Origin: Chitinophagaceae bacterium UBA2793
Lineage (GTDB): Bacteria; Bacteroidota; Bacteroidia; Chitinophagales; Chitinophagaceae
Assembly (NCBI GenBank): GCA_002352045.1
Contig: DEHT01000009.1
Location: 12,076-24,307 of the forward strand
Length of the DNA stretch: 12,232 nucleotides
Reading direction: 5' to 3'
This document shows positions 6,290-12,232 of the stretch, piece after piece; position 1 is the first letter of the stretch; each line of letters opens with the position of its first letter. A model generated the notes under the pieces. That model saw only the letters and a program-made list of their open reading frames with translations. It did not search any database and was not told where the DNA came from. The position numbers and the translations under genes were made by a program.

Positions 6290-7663
6290 TTATAATCCAT
6301 ACTCGCTTACCAGCCATATTAGCAAAGCCATATTAGCTGCTCCCAGGTCGAGTTCTCTTTTACTTACTGCTTCAAACACATCGTTGGGTGCATGATGCAA
6401 ATCGAAATAGCGCTGGCTATCGGGTGAAAAGCCCGCCAATGCAGTACCCAATTGTTTTAGTGGAGCTATATCGGAGCCACTGCCGCCGGCAAAAAAATCA
6501 TACACGCCATATTCAAAAAAAAGAGGTTGCCATTTTTTGAGTTGCTCTCTTTGAGCTTCTTTCATATCCATACTTATTCCCCTGGGCGTAAATCCGCCGG
6601 CATCGCTTTCCAATGCAAAAATGTGTTGTTCATTTTTATCTTTTGCCCATTGCAAATAAGCCTTTCCGCCTCTGCCTCCATTTTCTTCATTCATAAACAT
6701 CACCGCTCTAATGGTTCTTCTTGGCTGAATACCCAATGCCTTTATTGAACGAAGCACTTCTATGCTTTGCACACAGCCTGCACCATCGTCTTGTGCACCT
6801 TCGGCCAAATCCCAACTATCTAAATGGCCTCCTACCGTTATAATTTCCTGTGGCAAATCGCTTCCCCTTATTTCACCCACTACATTAAAAGATGGCACAT
6901 CTGCCAACATCTTACAATGCGTGCTAAAAAATGCAGTGAGCGAAATTTTCTTTTTTAATTGATTGCTTAACCACTCAGCATCTCTTGTACTTATTGCCAC
7001 TGCCGGAATTTTAGGAAAAGAATCGTTGTACTGCGTAGCGCCGGTATGTGGAAATTCATCAACATTACTTGCCAACGACCTTACCATTACGCCAATGGCG
7101 CCATATTTAGCTGCGGCTGAAGGGCCTAATCTTCTACCTATACCTGCTTCGCCATAAGCTCTAAAAGTTCTTATATACGAAGGGTTCATGGGTATATTAA
7201 AAAATACAATTTTCCCTTTTACAATATCTTTTACCTGTTCCAGCTCCTGCATGCTTTTCACTTCAATCACATTGCCCAAAACACCTTTGCTTCCGCTACC
7301 TACCGAATTGCCAAGCGCACATAAGTTTAAATGGTAATTCGGTTGACCTGCTACTTTAATATATCCCTTTTCTTTAGCACCTCTTTCCCAACGAGGAACC
7401 ATGCAGGGTTGCAAAAATACCGTATCGGCTCCTGCTGCTTTCAACATTTTTGCAGTGGCTGTTACCGCTTTGGATGCACCAATGGATCCACTGAGCCTTG
7501 GGCCAATTTTTTTGCAAAGAAATCGAAGGTTCTCATAAGCCCCACTATTATTCATTACTTCTTCCACTATTTTTTTGGCAACAAACACTTCGTTTTGCTG
7601 ACTCATGGAACATAGATAAAACAAACAGTAAAAAATAAGCAGTAGCGTTTTTTTCATTACCAT
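6290..7663 (-). CDS. Secreted M28-family zinc metallopeptidase (carboxypeptidase Q-like)
   Basis: This is a 457-residue exported exopeptidase of family M28 that probably trims peptides in the periplasm or outside the cell. A signal peptide covers residues 1-22. Two ATG codons compete (7663 and 7657, MVMKK); the second gives the more typical MKK start. The two-zinc site is complete by inspection: GGHLDSWD (H280, D282), QDDGAG (D292), MNEENGG (E326 catalytic, E327), ESDAGG (D354) and the HHAPND region (H423/H424). A PA-like insert precedes it (about 125-255), with GKIVFFNIPMNP and AAKYGAIGVMV. The layout matches carboxypeptidase Q-like M28 proteins. No type IX C-terminal sorting domain is present. 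A perfect -7 box lies 14 bases upstream of the first ATG. Confidence 0.93.
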   Translation of the reverse strand: MVMKKTLLLIFYCLFYLCSMSQQNEVFVAKKIVEEVMNNSGAYENLRFLCKKIGPRLSGSIGASKAVTATAKMLKAAGADTVFLQPCMVPRWERGAKEKGYIKVAGQPNYHLNLCALGNSVGSGSKGVLGNVIEVKSMQELEQVKDIVKGKIVFFNIPMNPSYIRTFRAYGEAGIGRRLGPSAAAKYGAIGVMVRSLASNVDEFPHTGATQYNDSFPKIPAVAISTRDAEWLSNQLKKKISLTAFFSTHCKMLADVPSFNVVGEIRGSDLPQEIITVGGHLDSWDLAEGAQDDGAGCVQSIEVLRSIKALGIQPRRTIRAVMFMNEENGGRGGKAYLQWAKDKNEQHIFALESDAGGFTPRGISMDMKEAQREQLKKWQPLFFEYGVYDFFAGGSGSDIAPLKQLGTALAGFSPDSQRYFDLHHAPNDVFEAVSKRELDLGAANMALLIWLVSEYGL

Positions 7664-7676
7664 ATTTTTAAGAAAA

Positions 7677-7684
7677 CAAACTTA
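7677..7684 (-). promoter_or_regulatory. Putative Bacteroidota -7 box for the M28 peptidase gene
   Basis: On the minus strand the bases read TAAGTTTG, an exact TAnnTTTG match. It ends only 13 bases before the ATG at 7663, so the leader would be very short. Starting at the ATG at 7657 gives a more usual distance, a mild argument for that start. No clear -33 element is visible. Confidence 0.45.
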
Positions 7685-7772
7685 GTTATTTAGCCCCACT
7701 CATATAAATTAAAATGAAGTAGTTTGATATTTGGTAAATTGCGAAACCAATTTTTTATTTTAAAAATGTAAA

Positions 7773-8891
7773 ATGAATATAGCAATTGTTTGTTACCCTA
7801 CTTTTGGTGGAAGTGGAGTATTGGCTACAGAGCTTGGTAAAGCCCTTGCAGATAAAGGACATAATATACATTTTATCACTTACCAACAACCGGTAAGATT
7901 AGCCGGCTTTCATGCCAATATTTTTTACCACGAAGTAAGGGTTCCTACATATCCGCTTTTTGATTATCCTCCTTATGAAACGGCATTGGCAAGTACCATG
8001 GTAGATGTGGTTCAAAACTACAATATTGATTTATTGCATGTACACTATGCCATCCCTCATGCATCCACGGCTTATATGGCCAAACAAATTTTAGCCAAAG
8101 AAGGAAAAAAAATTCCGGTTATCACCACACTGCATGGAACAGATATTACCCTGGTTGGAAGAGATAAAACTTACAGCCCCGTGGTTACTTTCTCTATGAT
8201 GGAAAGCGATGTGTTAACGGCTGTGTCGGCGAATCTTAGAGATGAAACTTATAAAAACTTCAACATTAATAAACCCATTGAAGTTATTTACAATTTTGTA
8301 GATGTAAAACGTTTTCATAAAAAACCGGTGGAAGCTTTTAAAAAACTAATTGCACCAAAGGGCGAAAAAATAATTGTGCACGCATCAAACTTTAGAAAAG
8401 TAAAAAGAGTGCAGGATGTGGTAGATACTTTTTTACTGATTAACCAAACCATTCCTTCAAAATTATTGTTATTGGGTGATGGGCCGGAGCGAGGACATAT
8501 TGAGGAAAAAACAAGAGAATGTGAAGACTGTGCCGAAATAAAATTTTTGGGTAAGCAAGAGCAAATGGAAGATATACTCCCTATTGCCGATTTGTTTTTA
8601 CTCACCAGCGAATACGAAAGTTTTGGATTGGCTGCATTGGAAGCAATGGCTGCAGAAGTGCCGGTAATTTCTACCAATGCCGGAGGGCTGCCCGAAATTA
8701 ATATTGATGGCTACTGTGGTTACATGAGTAATGTAGGCGATGTAGAAGGTATGGCCCGCAATGCCATCAGCATTTTAAAAGACGATGCCACGCTGGCGAA
8801 ATTCAGAAAAAATGCATTGGAGCAGGCCAAAAAATTCGACATTCATAATATTGTGCCCATTTACGAGGAGCTATACAAAAGGTTGATATAA
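7773..8891 (+). CDS. bshA: N-acetyl-alpha-D-glucosaminyl L-malate synthase
   Basis: BshA is a cytosolic GT4-family glycosyltransferase that joins UDP-GlcNAc and L-malate, the first step of bacillithiol (low-molecular-weight thiol) synthesis. The 372 residues fit the family. The opening IAIVCYPTFGGSGV (GGSG 12-15) is the BshA signature. HYAIPHA (91-97) and HGTDIT (121-126) are conserved BshA acceptor-side motifs. SNFRKVKR (205-212) binds the UDP-sugar phosphates. The GT4 EX7E motif is E282 to E290 in ESFGLAALE, followed by NAGGLPE. The fold is complete with no frameshift. No bshB or bshC is in the window. The last codons of the gene are part of a direct repeat (8877-8905 and 8985-9012). Confidence 0.95.
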   Translation: MNIAIVCYPTFGGSGVLATELGKALADKGHNIHFITYQQPVRLAGFHANIFYHEVRVPTYPLFDYPPYETALASTMVDVVQNYNIDLLHVHYAIPHASTAYMAKQILAKEGKKIPVITTLHGTDITLVGRDKTYSPVVTFSMMESDVLTAVSANLRDETYKNFNINKPIEVIYNFVDVKRFHKKPVEAFKKLIAPKGEKIIVHASNFRKVKRVQDVVDTFLLINQTIPSKLLLLGDGPERGHIEEKTRECEDCAEIKFLGKQEQMEDILPIADLFLLTSEYESFGLAALEAMAAEVPVISTNAGGLPEINIDGYCGYMSNVGDVEGMARNAISILKDDATLAKFRKNALEQAKKFDIHNIVPIYEELYKRLI

Positions 8892-8905
8892 AAGTAAAAG
8901 GCCGC
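8877..8905 (+). repeat. Direct repeat copy 1 (bshA 3' end plus half of the terminator)
   Basis: This 29-base copy covers the last codons of bshA (AAA AGG TTG ATA TAA) and continues to GGCCGC. It recurs at 8985-9012 with one mismatch and one missing base. It is direct evidence of a local duplication on either side of the inverted repeat. Confidence 0.8.
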
Positions 8906-8913
8906 CTGGTTAT

Positions 8914-8979
8914 ATAAGGTGGTCGACCTTTTGCTAAACTCTTACAATTTGTAGACTCTAAAAAGGTCGACCACCTTAT
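8914..8979. repeat. Perfect 19-bp inverted repeat with 28-base loop
   Basis: The left arm ATAAGGTGGTCGACCTTTT (8914-8932) and right arm AAAAGGTCGACCACCTTAT (8961-8979) are exact reverse complements. Each arm contains the 8-bp palindrome GGTCGACC. The loop 8933-8960 contains a further small dyad, TACAA T TTGTA. The structure sits entirely between the two direct-repeat copies. It resembles a miniature palindromic (REP/BIME- or MITE-like) unit or a strong RNA hairpin. No transposase lies nearby. Confidence 0.85.
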
Positions 8980-8984
8980 TCTTT

Positions 8985-9012
8985 AAAAGTTTGATATAAA
9001 ATAAAAGGCCGC
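8985..9012 (+). repeat. Direct repeat copy 2
   Basis: This 28-base second copy of 8877-8905 contains a duplicate of the bshA stop context (TTGATATAA) and runs into a complete terminator hairpin at 9007-9022. The first copy keeps only the left half of that hairpin, so the copy at 8985 is probably the original terminator side. Confidence 0.8.
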
Positions 9013-9033
9013 ATCTGCGGCCAATATTATTTT
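9001..9033. terminator. Bidirectional terminator between bshA and the EnvC-like gene
   Basis: A GGCCGC/GCGGCC stem (9007-9012 with 9017-9022) has a 4-base loop. On the minus strand it is followed by TTTTATTTTA, good for ending the ispF-dut-DUF4292-EnvC cluster. On the plus strand AATATTATTTTA follows. It lies between two convergent genes. Confidence 0.75.
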
Positions 9034-9047
9034 ATCATTCCAAAAAA

Positions 9048-10379
9048 TTATTTTCTTCTCAACCAATGTTCGGGGTTTAACTCGGATTTATCGCTGCTTA
9101 AAGAAAAATCAACAGCGCCTACACCATCAATATTTGCGGCAGCTTTTCCTAATACCTGACCTGTTTTAATCGTTTGCCCAACAGTTACCGAAACAGAAGT
9201 CAGAAAATTATAGGCAGTAAAATATTTACCATGTTGAATTACTATAATAGCTCCGTTTTCTGTGTCTGTAATATAAGATACGGTACCATCGAAAACAGCC
9301 TTAACAGAAGATCCAATTTCGCATGCAATAGTAACATTGGTGAGGGTCATGTCTGCACCACTTGGTAATTTATTATGCCCAAAATGCATCAATACATAAC
9401 CTTTATCAACCGGCCAGGGTAAAGAGCCTCTATTTTTTTCGAAGTTGGTATTTAAAGCCATATTATCGGCATTCAACAAAATACTTTCGGCCTTTTTAGC
9501 AGGTGCAGTTTTGGGAGCAGTTGTTACAGATTTCGTGTTAGTGTTAGTGTTAGTGTTAGTATTTTTTACTATATCAGAAGTATTGTTTTTTGCGATTTCT
9601 TTTTTTTCTGCTTCTTTTCTACGCCTTTCTTCTGCCGCAGCTTTTGCAATAGCTTCCTGCTGGGCTTTTTTAATAGCAGCAGCTATAGCATTGCTAACCT
9701 TTTGCATTTGCTTTTTCTTTGCTGCTATTTGGTTATTCATTGTCTTACCTTCTTTTTTTAAGACATTGAGTACCCTATCCTGTTCTTTCTTTTGAGTTTC
9801 CAGGGCTGCCAAAGCTTTATTTTGTTCCTTCATCACAGTATTTTTTTCCTTCTTGCTTCCTGTTAAATCTGCAATTCTGTTTTTGCGTAATTCTTGTGTA
9901 CGTAAAATATTTTGTCCCTGAATGGCCTGGTAATTTCTATAACTTTTTAAATAGGCTATTCTTCGAATGGCATCATTAAAACTGTTTGCAGAAAAAATAA
10001 AATTTAAAAATTCGTAATTGCCCCTGTTTTTATAAGTATATACCATGCTTTTAGCATACTCTGCCTTCATGGTATCCAGTAACCTGTTGTACCGGTTTAT
10101 ATCTTTTTGAATAGTGTAAATATTGTTATCGAGCAGGCGCACATCTTTATTAATGTTGTCAATTACTTTATCCTGCAACTCTACCTTGTTGTTAATAAGT
10201 TTCCATTGCAACAGGTTTTCCTTTGTTTTTGCTTTATTGGCATTTAATTGTTTTTCTGTTTCTTCAATATCTTTCTTTAATTGTGTACGCTGCTGCTCCA
10301 GTTCTTCCCTGGTTTGCTGTGCAGTAGTGCAATAAAATATTCCGCAGAAAAATATTACTGAAAAGATTTTTTTTGTCAT
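9048..10379 (-). CDS. EnvC-like murein hydrolase activator with degenerate LytM (M23) domain
   Basis: This is a 443-residue exported protein. A signal peptide (1-20, ending CTTAQ) is followed by coiled coil from about 23 to 110 and 155 to 260. A low-complexity linker comes next, with Ala/Lys/Glu-rich sequence and then (Asn-Thr)5 at 273-282. The C-terminal LytM domain spans about 320-443. Active M23 enzymes need HxxxD, HxH and a late His. Here the first motif region reads LPSGADMTLTN, the HxH region reads TAYNFL and the late HFE region reads VDFSLS. All three lack the His, so the domain should not cut peptidoglycan. Coiled coil plus dead LytM is the architecture of EnvC, which activates amidases at the septum; a similar role is inferred. 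It is the last gene of the ispF-dut-DUF4292 run, 74 bases after DUF4292. Confidence 0.9.
   Translation of the reverse strand: MTKKIFSVIFFCGIFYCTTAQQTREELEQQRTQLKKDIEETEKQLNANKAKTKENLLQWKLINNKVELQDKVIDNINKDVRLLDNNIYTIQKDINRYNRLLDTMKAEYAKSMVYTYKNRGNYEFLNFIFSANSFNDAIRRIAYLKSYRNYQAIQGQNILRTQELRKNRIADLTGSKKEKNTVMKEQNKALAALETQKKEQDRVLNVLKKEGKTMNNQIAAKKKQMQKVSNAIAAAIKKAQQEAIAKAAAEERRRKEAEKKEIAKNNTSDIVKNTNTNTNTNTKSVTTAPKTAPAKKAESILLNADNMALNTNFEKNRGSLPWPVDKGYVLMHFGHNKLPSGADMTLTNVTIACEIGSSVKAVFDGTVSYITDTENGAIIVIQHGKYFTAYNFLTSVSVTVGQTIKTGQVLGKAAANIDGVGAVDFSLSSDKSELNPEHWLRRK
9535..9558. repeat. Hexanucleotide tandem repeat (GTGTTA x4) inside the EnvC-like gene
   Basis: Four perfect copies of GTGTTA (plus strand), with partial extension on the right, encode the Asn-Thr repeat in the protein linker. 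Because the unit is 6 bases, copy-number slippage would keep the frame and change only linker length. Confidence 0.9.
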
Positions 10380-10412
10380 GGATTAGGTTGGTTTTCTTTT
10401 TCAGATTACAAC

Positions 10413-10434
10413 GGCATTTGTTTTTCATAATGCC
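10413..10434. other. Small intergenic hairpin between the DUF4292 and EnvC-like genes
   Basis: GGCATT (10413-10418) pairs with AATGCC (10429-10434) around a 10-base loop. It is not followed by a T-run on the transcribed (minus) strand, so it is not an obvious terminator. It could be a processing or stability element of the polycistronic message, or chance. The 74-base gap contains nothing else that I recognise. Confidence 0.25.
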
Positions 10435-10453
10435 ACTTCGTTAAAAGTAACGA

Positions 10454-11266
10454 TTATTTTTTTTTATAATTTTTTGGTACAGAAAAACTCACTGATAATT
10501 CTTTGTTAAACTCCACTTGTTTAAAACTCATTTTAATATCGATTTTATTTTTTTCTGTAACGGTAATTTGGCGTTTATTGGCAAATGACCTTCCCTGAAT
10601 ATTTTCATAATCGCCATAACTCATGCTTGCAGTACGGCTCCTGCTTACATCTACATCATCTAACTTACTATGCATCAATAATCCATTATTTGCATTAAAT
10701 GCAAGTAGGTTTTTGAAAGGATTACTTACAGAGCTTACCAAAAGCTCATTATCATTTTTCTTTGATGTAGCGGTGGCTTCGTCAAAAAAAACAAGGTTTC
10801 CTATAAGCATATTCTGCAATGTTGTAAAGTCAAATGGTATTTGAGTTACCTCTTGCAAATAATCAAGCGAACGATACTGCACTTCTTTTTCCTGCTTGTT
10901 TAAAAGAATTACAGAGTCGGGTTTTATATAAACTCTATATACTTCAATATTCAAAAAAGTGGCTTGCAGCGAAAGCCATATTACGCTATCTTTTATCATT
11001 CTAAGATTGGCTGTAAGCTCAGGTACATTATCTTTTGCCTGTACATCTACTTTAATTTTTGCTGAAAAACTTTTGAAATCTATATAATTATTGCGAATAA
11101 ATAATTTGGCCGACTCATCCATCCTTTCCGGCTCCTTTTCAATATTTTTTGAAGGAATAGAAACAACCGTATCCTTAGTTGCAATGGCTTTATTAATTGC
11201 TTTTACCGGGCGGCAACTTTGTACTGCAAATAAAGAAGCCAATGCTATTAAAATAAAATATTTCAT
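10454..11266 (-). CDS. DUF4292 family lipoprotein
   Basis: This is a 270-residue predicted lipoprotein. MKYFILIALASLFAVQSC places the lipidated Cys at 18. A Ser/Thr/Glu-rich linker (about 20-50) leads into a beta-rich domain with FSAKIKVDVQ, ANLRMIKDSVIWLSLQA, VYRVYIKPDSVILLNK and PFDFTTLQNMLIGN. That order of motifs is characteristic of DUF4292, which has a LolA/LolB-like (lipoprotein carrier-type) appearance; the structural comparison is from family knowledge. In Bacteroidota this family is typically found between dut and an EnvC/M23-type gene, as here, though a TPR gene that often sits beside it is absent. It begins 12 bases after dut ends, so it is probably co-transcribed. The biochemical role is unknown; envelope assembly is inferred. 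Confidence 0.87.
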   Translation of the reverse strand: MKYFILIALASLFAVQSCRPVKAINKAIATKDTVVSIPSKNIEKEPERMDESAKLFIRNNYIDFKSFSAKIKVDVQAKDNVPELTANLRMIKDSVIWLSLQATFLNIEVYRVYIKPDSVILLNKQEKEVQYRSLDYLQEVTQIPFDFTTLQNMLIGNLVFFDEATATSKKNDNELLVSSVSNPFKNLLAFNANNGLLMHSKLDDVDVSRSRTASMSYGDYENIQGRSFANKRQITVTEKNKIDIKMSFKQVEFNKELSVSFSVPKNYKKK

Positions 11267-11278
11267 TATGGTAGTTTG

Positions 11279-11719
11279 TTACTGAAGGCCTGTGTGCCCA
11301 AAGCCTCCTGCGGCTCTTTCTGTATGATTCAATTGCTGCACCAATGTAATATGGGCTTGTTCAATTTTAACGAAAACAATTTGTGCTATACGATCGGAAG
11401 GTTCAATCGTTTGTGGTTCATTACTTAGGTTGATGAGTAAAACCTTTACCTCGCCACGATAGTCGCTATCAATAGTACCTGGAGTGTTTAGGCAGGTAAT
11501 GCCTTTGTTTACTGCCATACCGCTGCGTGGGCGAACCTGCCCCTCGAAACCCTGTGGTATAGCCATGAACAAACCTGTGGGAATTAATTTCCTTTCGAGG
11601 GGTTGAAGCGTAATGGCACTATCAAGGTTTGCCCTTAAATCCATACCCGCCGACCCCTCTGTTGCATACTGTGGTAATGGGTTAGCCGATTGATTAATAA
11701 CTTCAATTAATAAATTCAT
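11279..11719 (-). CDS. dut: Deoxyuridine 5'-triphosphate nucleotidohydrolase (dUTPase)
   Basis: dUTPase hydrolyses dUTP to dUMP and pyrophosphate, keeping uracil out of DNA and supplying dTMP synthesis. It acts as a cytosolic trimer. The 146 residues carry all five motifs: I, SAGMDLRA (23-30); II, PRSGMA (64-69); III, GTIDSDYRGEV (81-91, with the catalytic-region D84 and Y87); IV, PSDRIAQIV (107-115); and V, RAAGGFGHTG (135-144). In motif V the usual RGxGGFGSTG appears with Ala for the first Gly and His for Ser, which is a tolerated variation. The gene starts 12 bases after the ispF stop and ends 12 bases before DUF4292, consistent with one operon. Confidence 0.96.
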   Translation of the reverse strand: MNLLIEVINQSANPLPQYATEGSAGMDLRANLDSAITLQPLERKLIPTGLFMAIPQGFEGQVRPRSGMAVNKGITCLNTPGTIDSDYRGEVKVLLINLSNEPQTIEPSDRIAQIVFVKIEQAHITLVQQLNHTERAAGGFGHTGLQ

Positions 11720-11731
11720 ACTTTAATCAAC

Positions 11732-12211
11732 TTATTGTTTTAATAAAAGTAAACTTGCCTGTGCGAACACGCCTTCTTCTCTGCCGGCAAAGCCCATTTT
11801 TTCGGTAGTAGTTGCCTTTATAGAAATATCTTCAATACCAATCATTAAAATTGCTGCAATAGCCTTTTGCATTTCTGGGACGTACTTCATTATTTTAGGT
11901 TGCTCCAGGCAAATAGTACTATCAATATTTACAACAGCATATCCTTTTGATTGTATTAATTCATAGGTTTTTTTCAATAATATTTTACTGTCAATCCCTT
12001 TTATGCTTTCATCTGTATTGGGAAAATGAAAACCAATATCGCCGAGGCATAAGGCACCCAATAGGGCATCGCAAATAGAGTGTAACAATACATCGGCATC
12101 ACTATGCCCAACAGCTCCCTTTGTATGTGGAATGGCAATACCACCCAGCCAAAAAGTTCTTCCCTGTTCTAATTGATGAAAATCTATACCATATCCTATT
12201 CTGTAGCTCAT
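11732..12211 (-). CDS. ispF: 2-C-methyl-D-erythritol 2,4-cyclodiphosphate synthase
   Basis: IspF converts CDP-ME 2-phosphate to MEcPP and CMP in the non-mevalonate isoprenoid pathway. It is a cytosolic zinc-dependent homotrimer. The 159 residues are full length. Metal ligands are visible as D10 and H12 (GYGIDFH) and H44 (GHSDADVLLH, with HSDAD 36-40). DIGFHFPNTD (58-67) and the CDP-binding ATTTEKMGFAGREEG (133-147) are intact. The start is the ATG at 12211, with MSYRIGYG typical of the family. It is first in the visible minus-strand run, and a near-consensus -7 box touches the window edge upstream. The neighbour dut probably shares its transcript. Confidence 0.97.
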   Translation of the reverse strand: MSYRIGYGIDFHQLEQGRTFWLGGIAIPHTKGAVGHSDADVLLHSICDALLGALCLGDIGFHFPNTDESIKGIDSKILLKKTYELIQSKGYAVVNIDSTICLEQPKIMKYVPEMQKAIAAILMIGIEDISIKATTTEKMGFAGREEGVFAQASLLLLKQ

Positions 12212-12224
12212 AAAAATATTTGTG

Positions 12225-12232
12225 CAAATGTC
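12225..12232 (-). promoter_or_regulatory. Possible -7 box for the ispF-dut cluster, at the window edge
   Basis: On the minus strand the last eight bases read GACATTTG (then CA), 7 of 8 matching TAnnTTTG, 13 bases before the ispF ATG. The -33 region lies outside the window, so this cannot be judged further. Confidence 0.25.

Noticed and set aside
8315..8677. 120-residue minus-strand open frame inside bshA
   Set aside because: It lies wholly inside a clearly coding, well-conserved gene and has no family resemblance of its own.
8914..8979. Xer/dif recombination site
   Set aside because: dif sites are about 28 bp with 11-bp arms and a short spacer; this structure has 19-bp arms and a 28-base loop, and the arm sequence does not resemble dif.
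9445..9795. 116-residue plus-strand open frame rich in Phe, Val and Ala
   Set aside because: It is the complement of the Lys/Ala-rich coiled coil and linker of the EnvC-like gene. Such complements read as false hydrophobic proteins.
10439..10467. Plus-strand hairpin CGTTA/TAACG followed by a T-run as a terminator
   Set aside because: No plus-strand gene leads into it. The T-run is the complement of the Lys codons and stop of DUF4292, and the stem is only 5 bp.

Overview
The window reads as ordinary chromosome from an AT-rich member of the Bacteroidota, most likely a Chitinophagaceae-like organism (the family is inference). The evidence is a PorP/SprF-family outer-membrane protein with its characteristic N-terminus, bacillithiol-type BshA, a DUF4292 lipoprotein beside an EnvC-like protein, several -7 boxes of the Bacteroidota type TAnnTTTG, and the absence of clear Shine-Dalgarno sequences. 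No rRNA, tRNA, CRISPR array, complete insertion sequence or intact phage gene was found.

Left part (1-3773): the C-terminal ~80% of adenine deaminase runs in from the left edge. It converges on a small lipoprotein gene on the minus strand, and the two share a bidirectional terminator. Divergent from the lipoprotein is upp (uracil phosphoribosyltransferase), followed by a stand-alone PorP/SprF-like gene with a strong terminator. Adenine deaminase and UPRT are both nucleobase-salvage enzymes.

Gap (3774-4352): about 580 bases without an intact gene. It holds the decayed, internally deleted end of what looks like a phage-type KilA-N domain protein, bracketed by a short imperfect inverted repeat.

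Centre (4353-8891): a CysZ/EI24-like membrane protein overlaps an RsmI-like methyltransferase by 4 bases. They meet, on the opposite strand, a pair consisting of a secreted M28-family metallopeptidase and a small membrane protein. Divergent from the peptidase is bshA, the first enzyme of bacillithiol synthesis.

Right part (8892-12232): after bshA comes a compact repeat structure, a perfect 19-bp inverted repeat inside a ~28-bp direct duplication of the bshA 3' end and terminator. Then follows a minus-strand cluster, in transcription order ispF (isoprenoid synthesis), dut (dUTPase), a DUF4292 lipoprotein and an EnvC-like degenerate LytM protein. The last two are envelope proteins; the first two are housekeeping enzymes.

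No clearly new multi-gene system is visible. The items most worth a second look are the palindromic repeat at 8877-9012 and the collapsed KilA-N remnant at 3946-4152.
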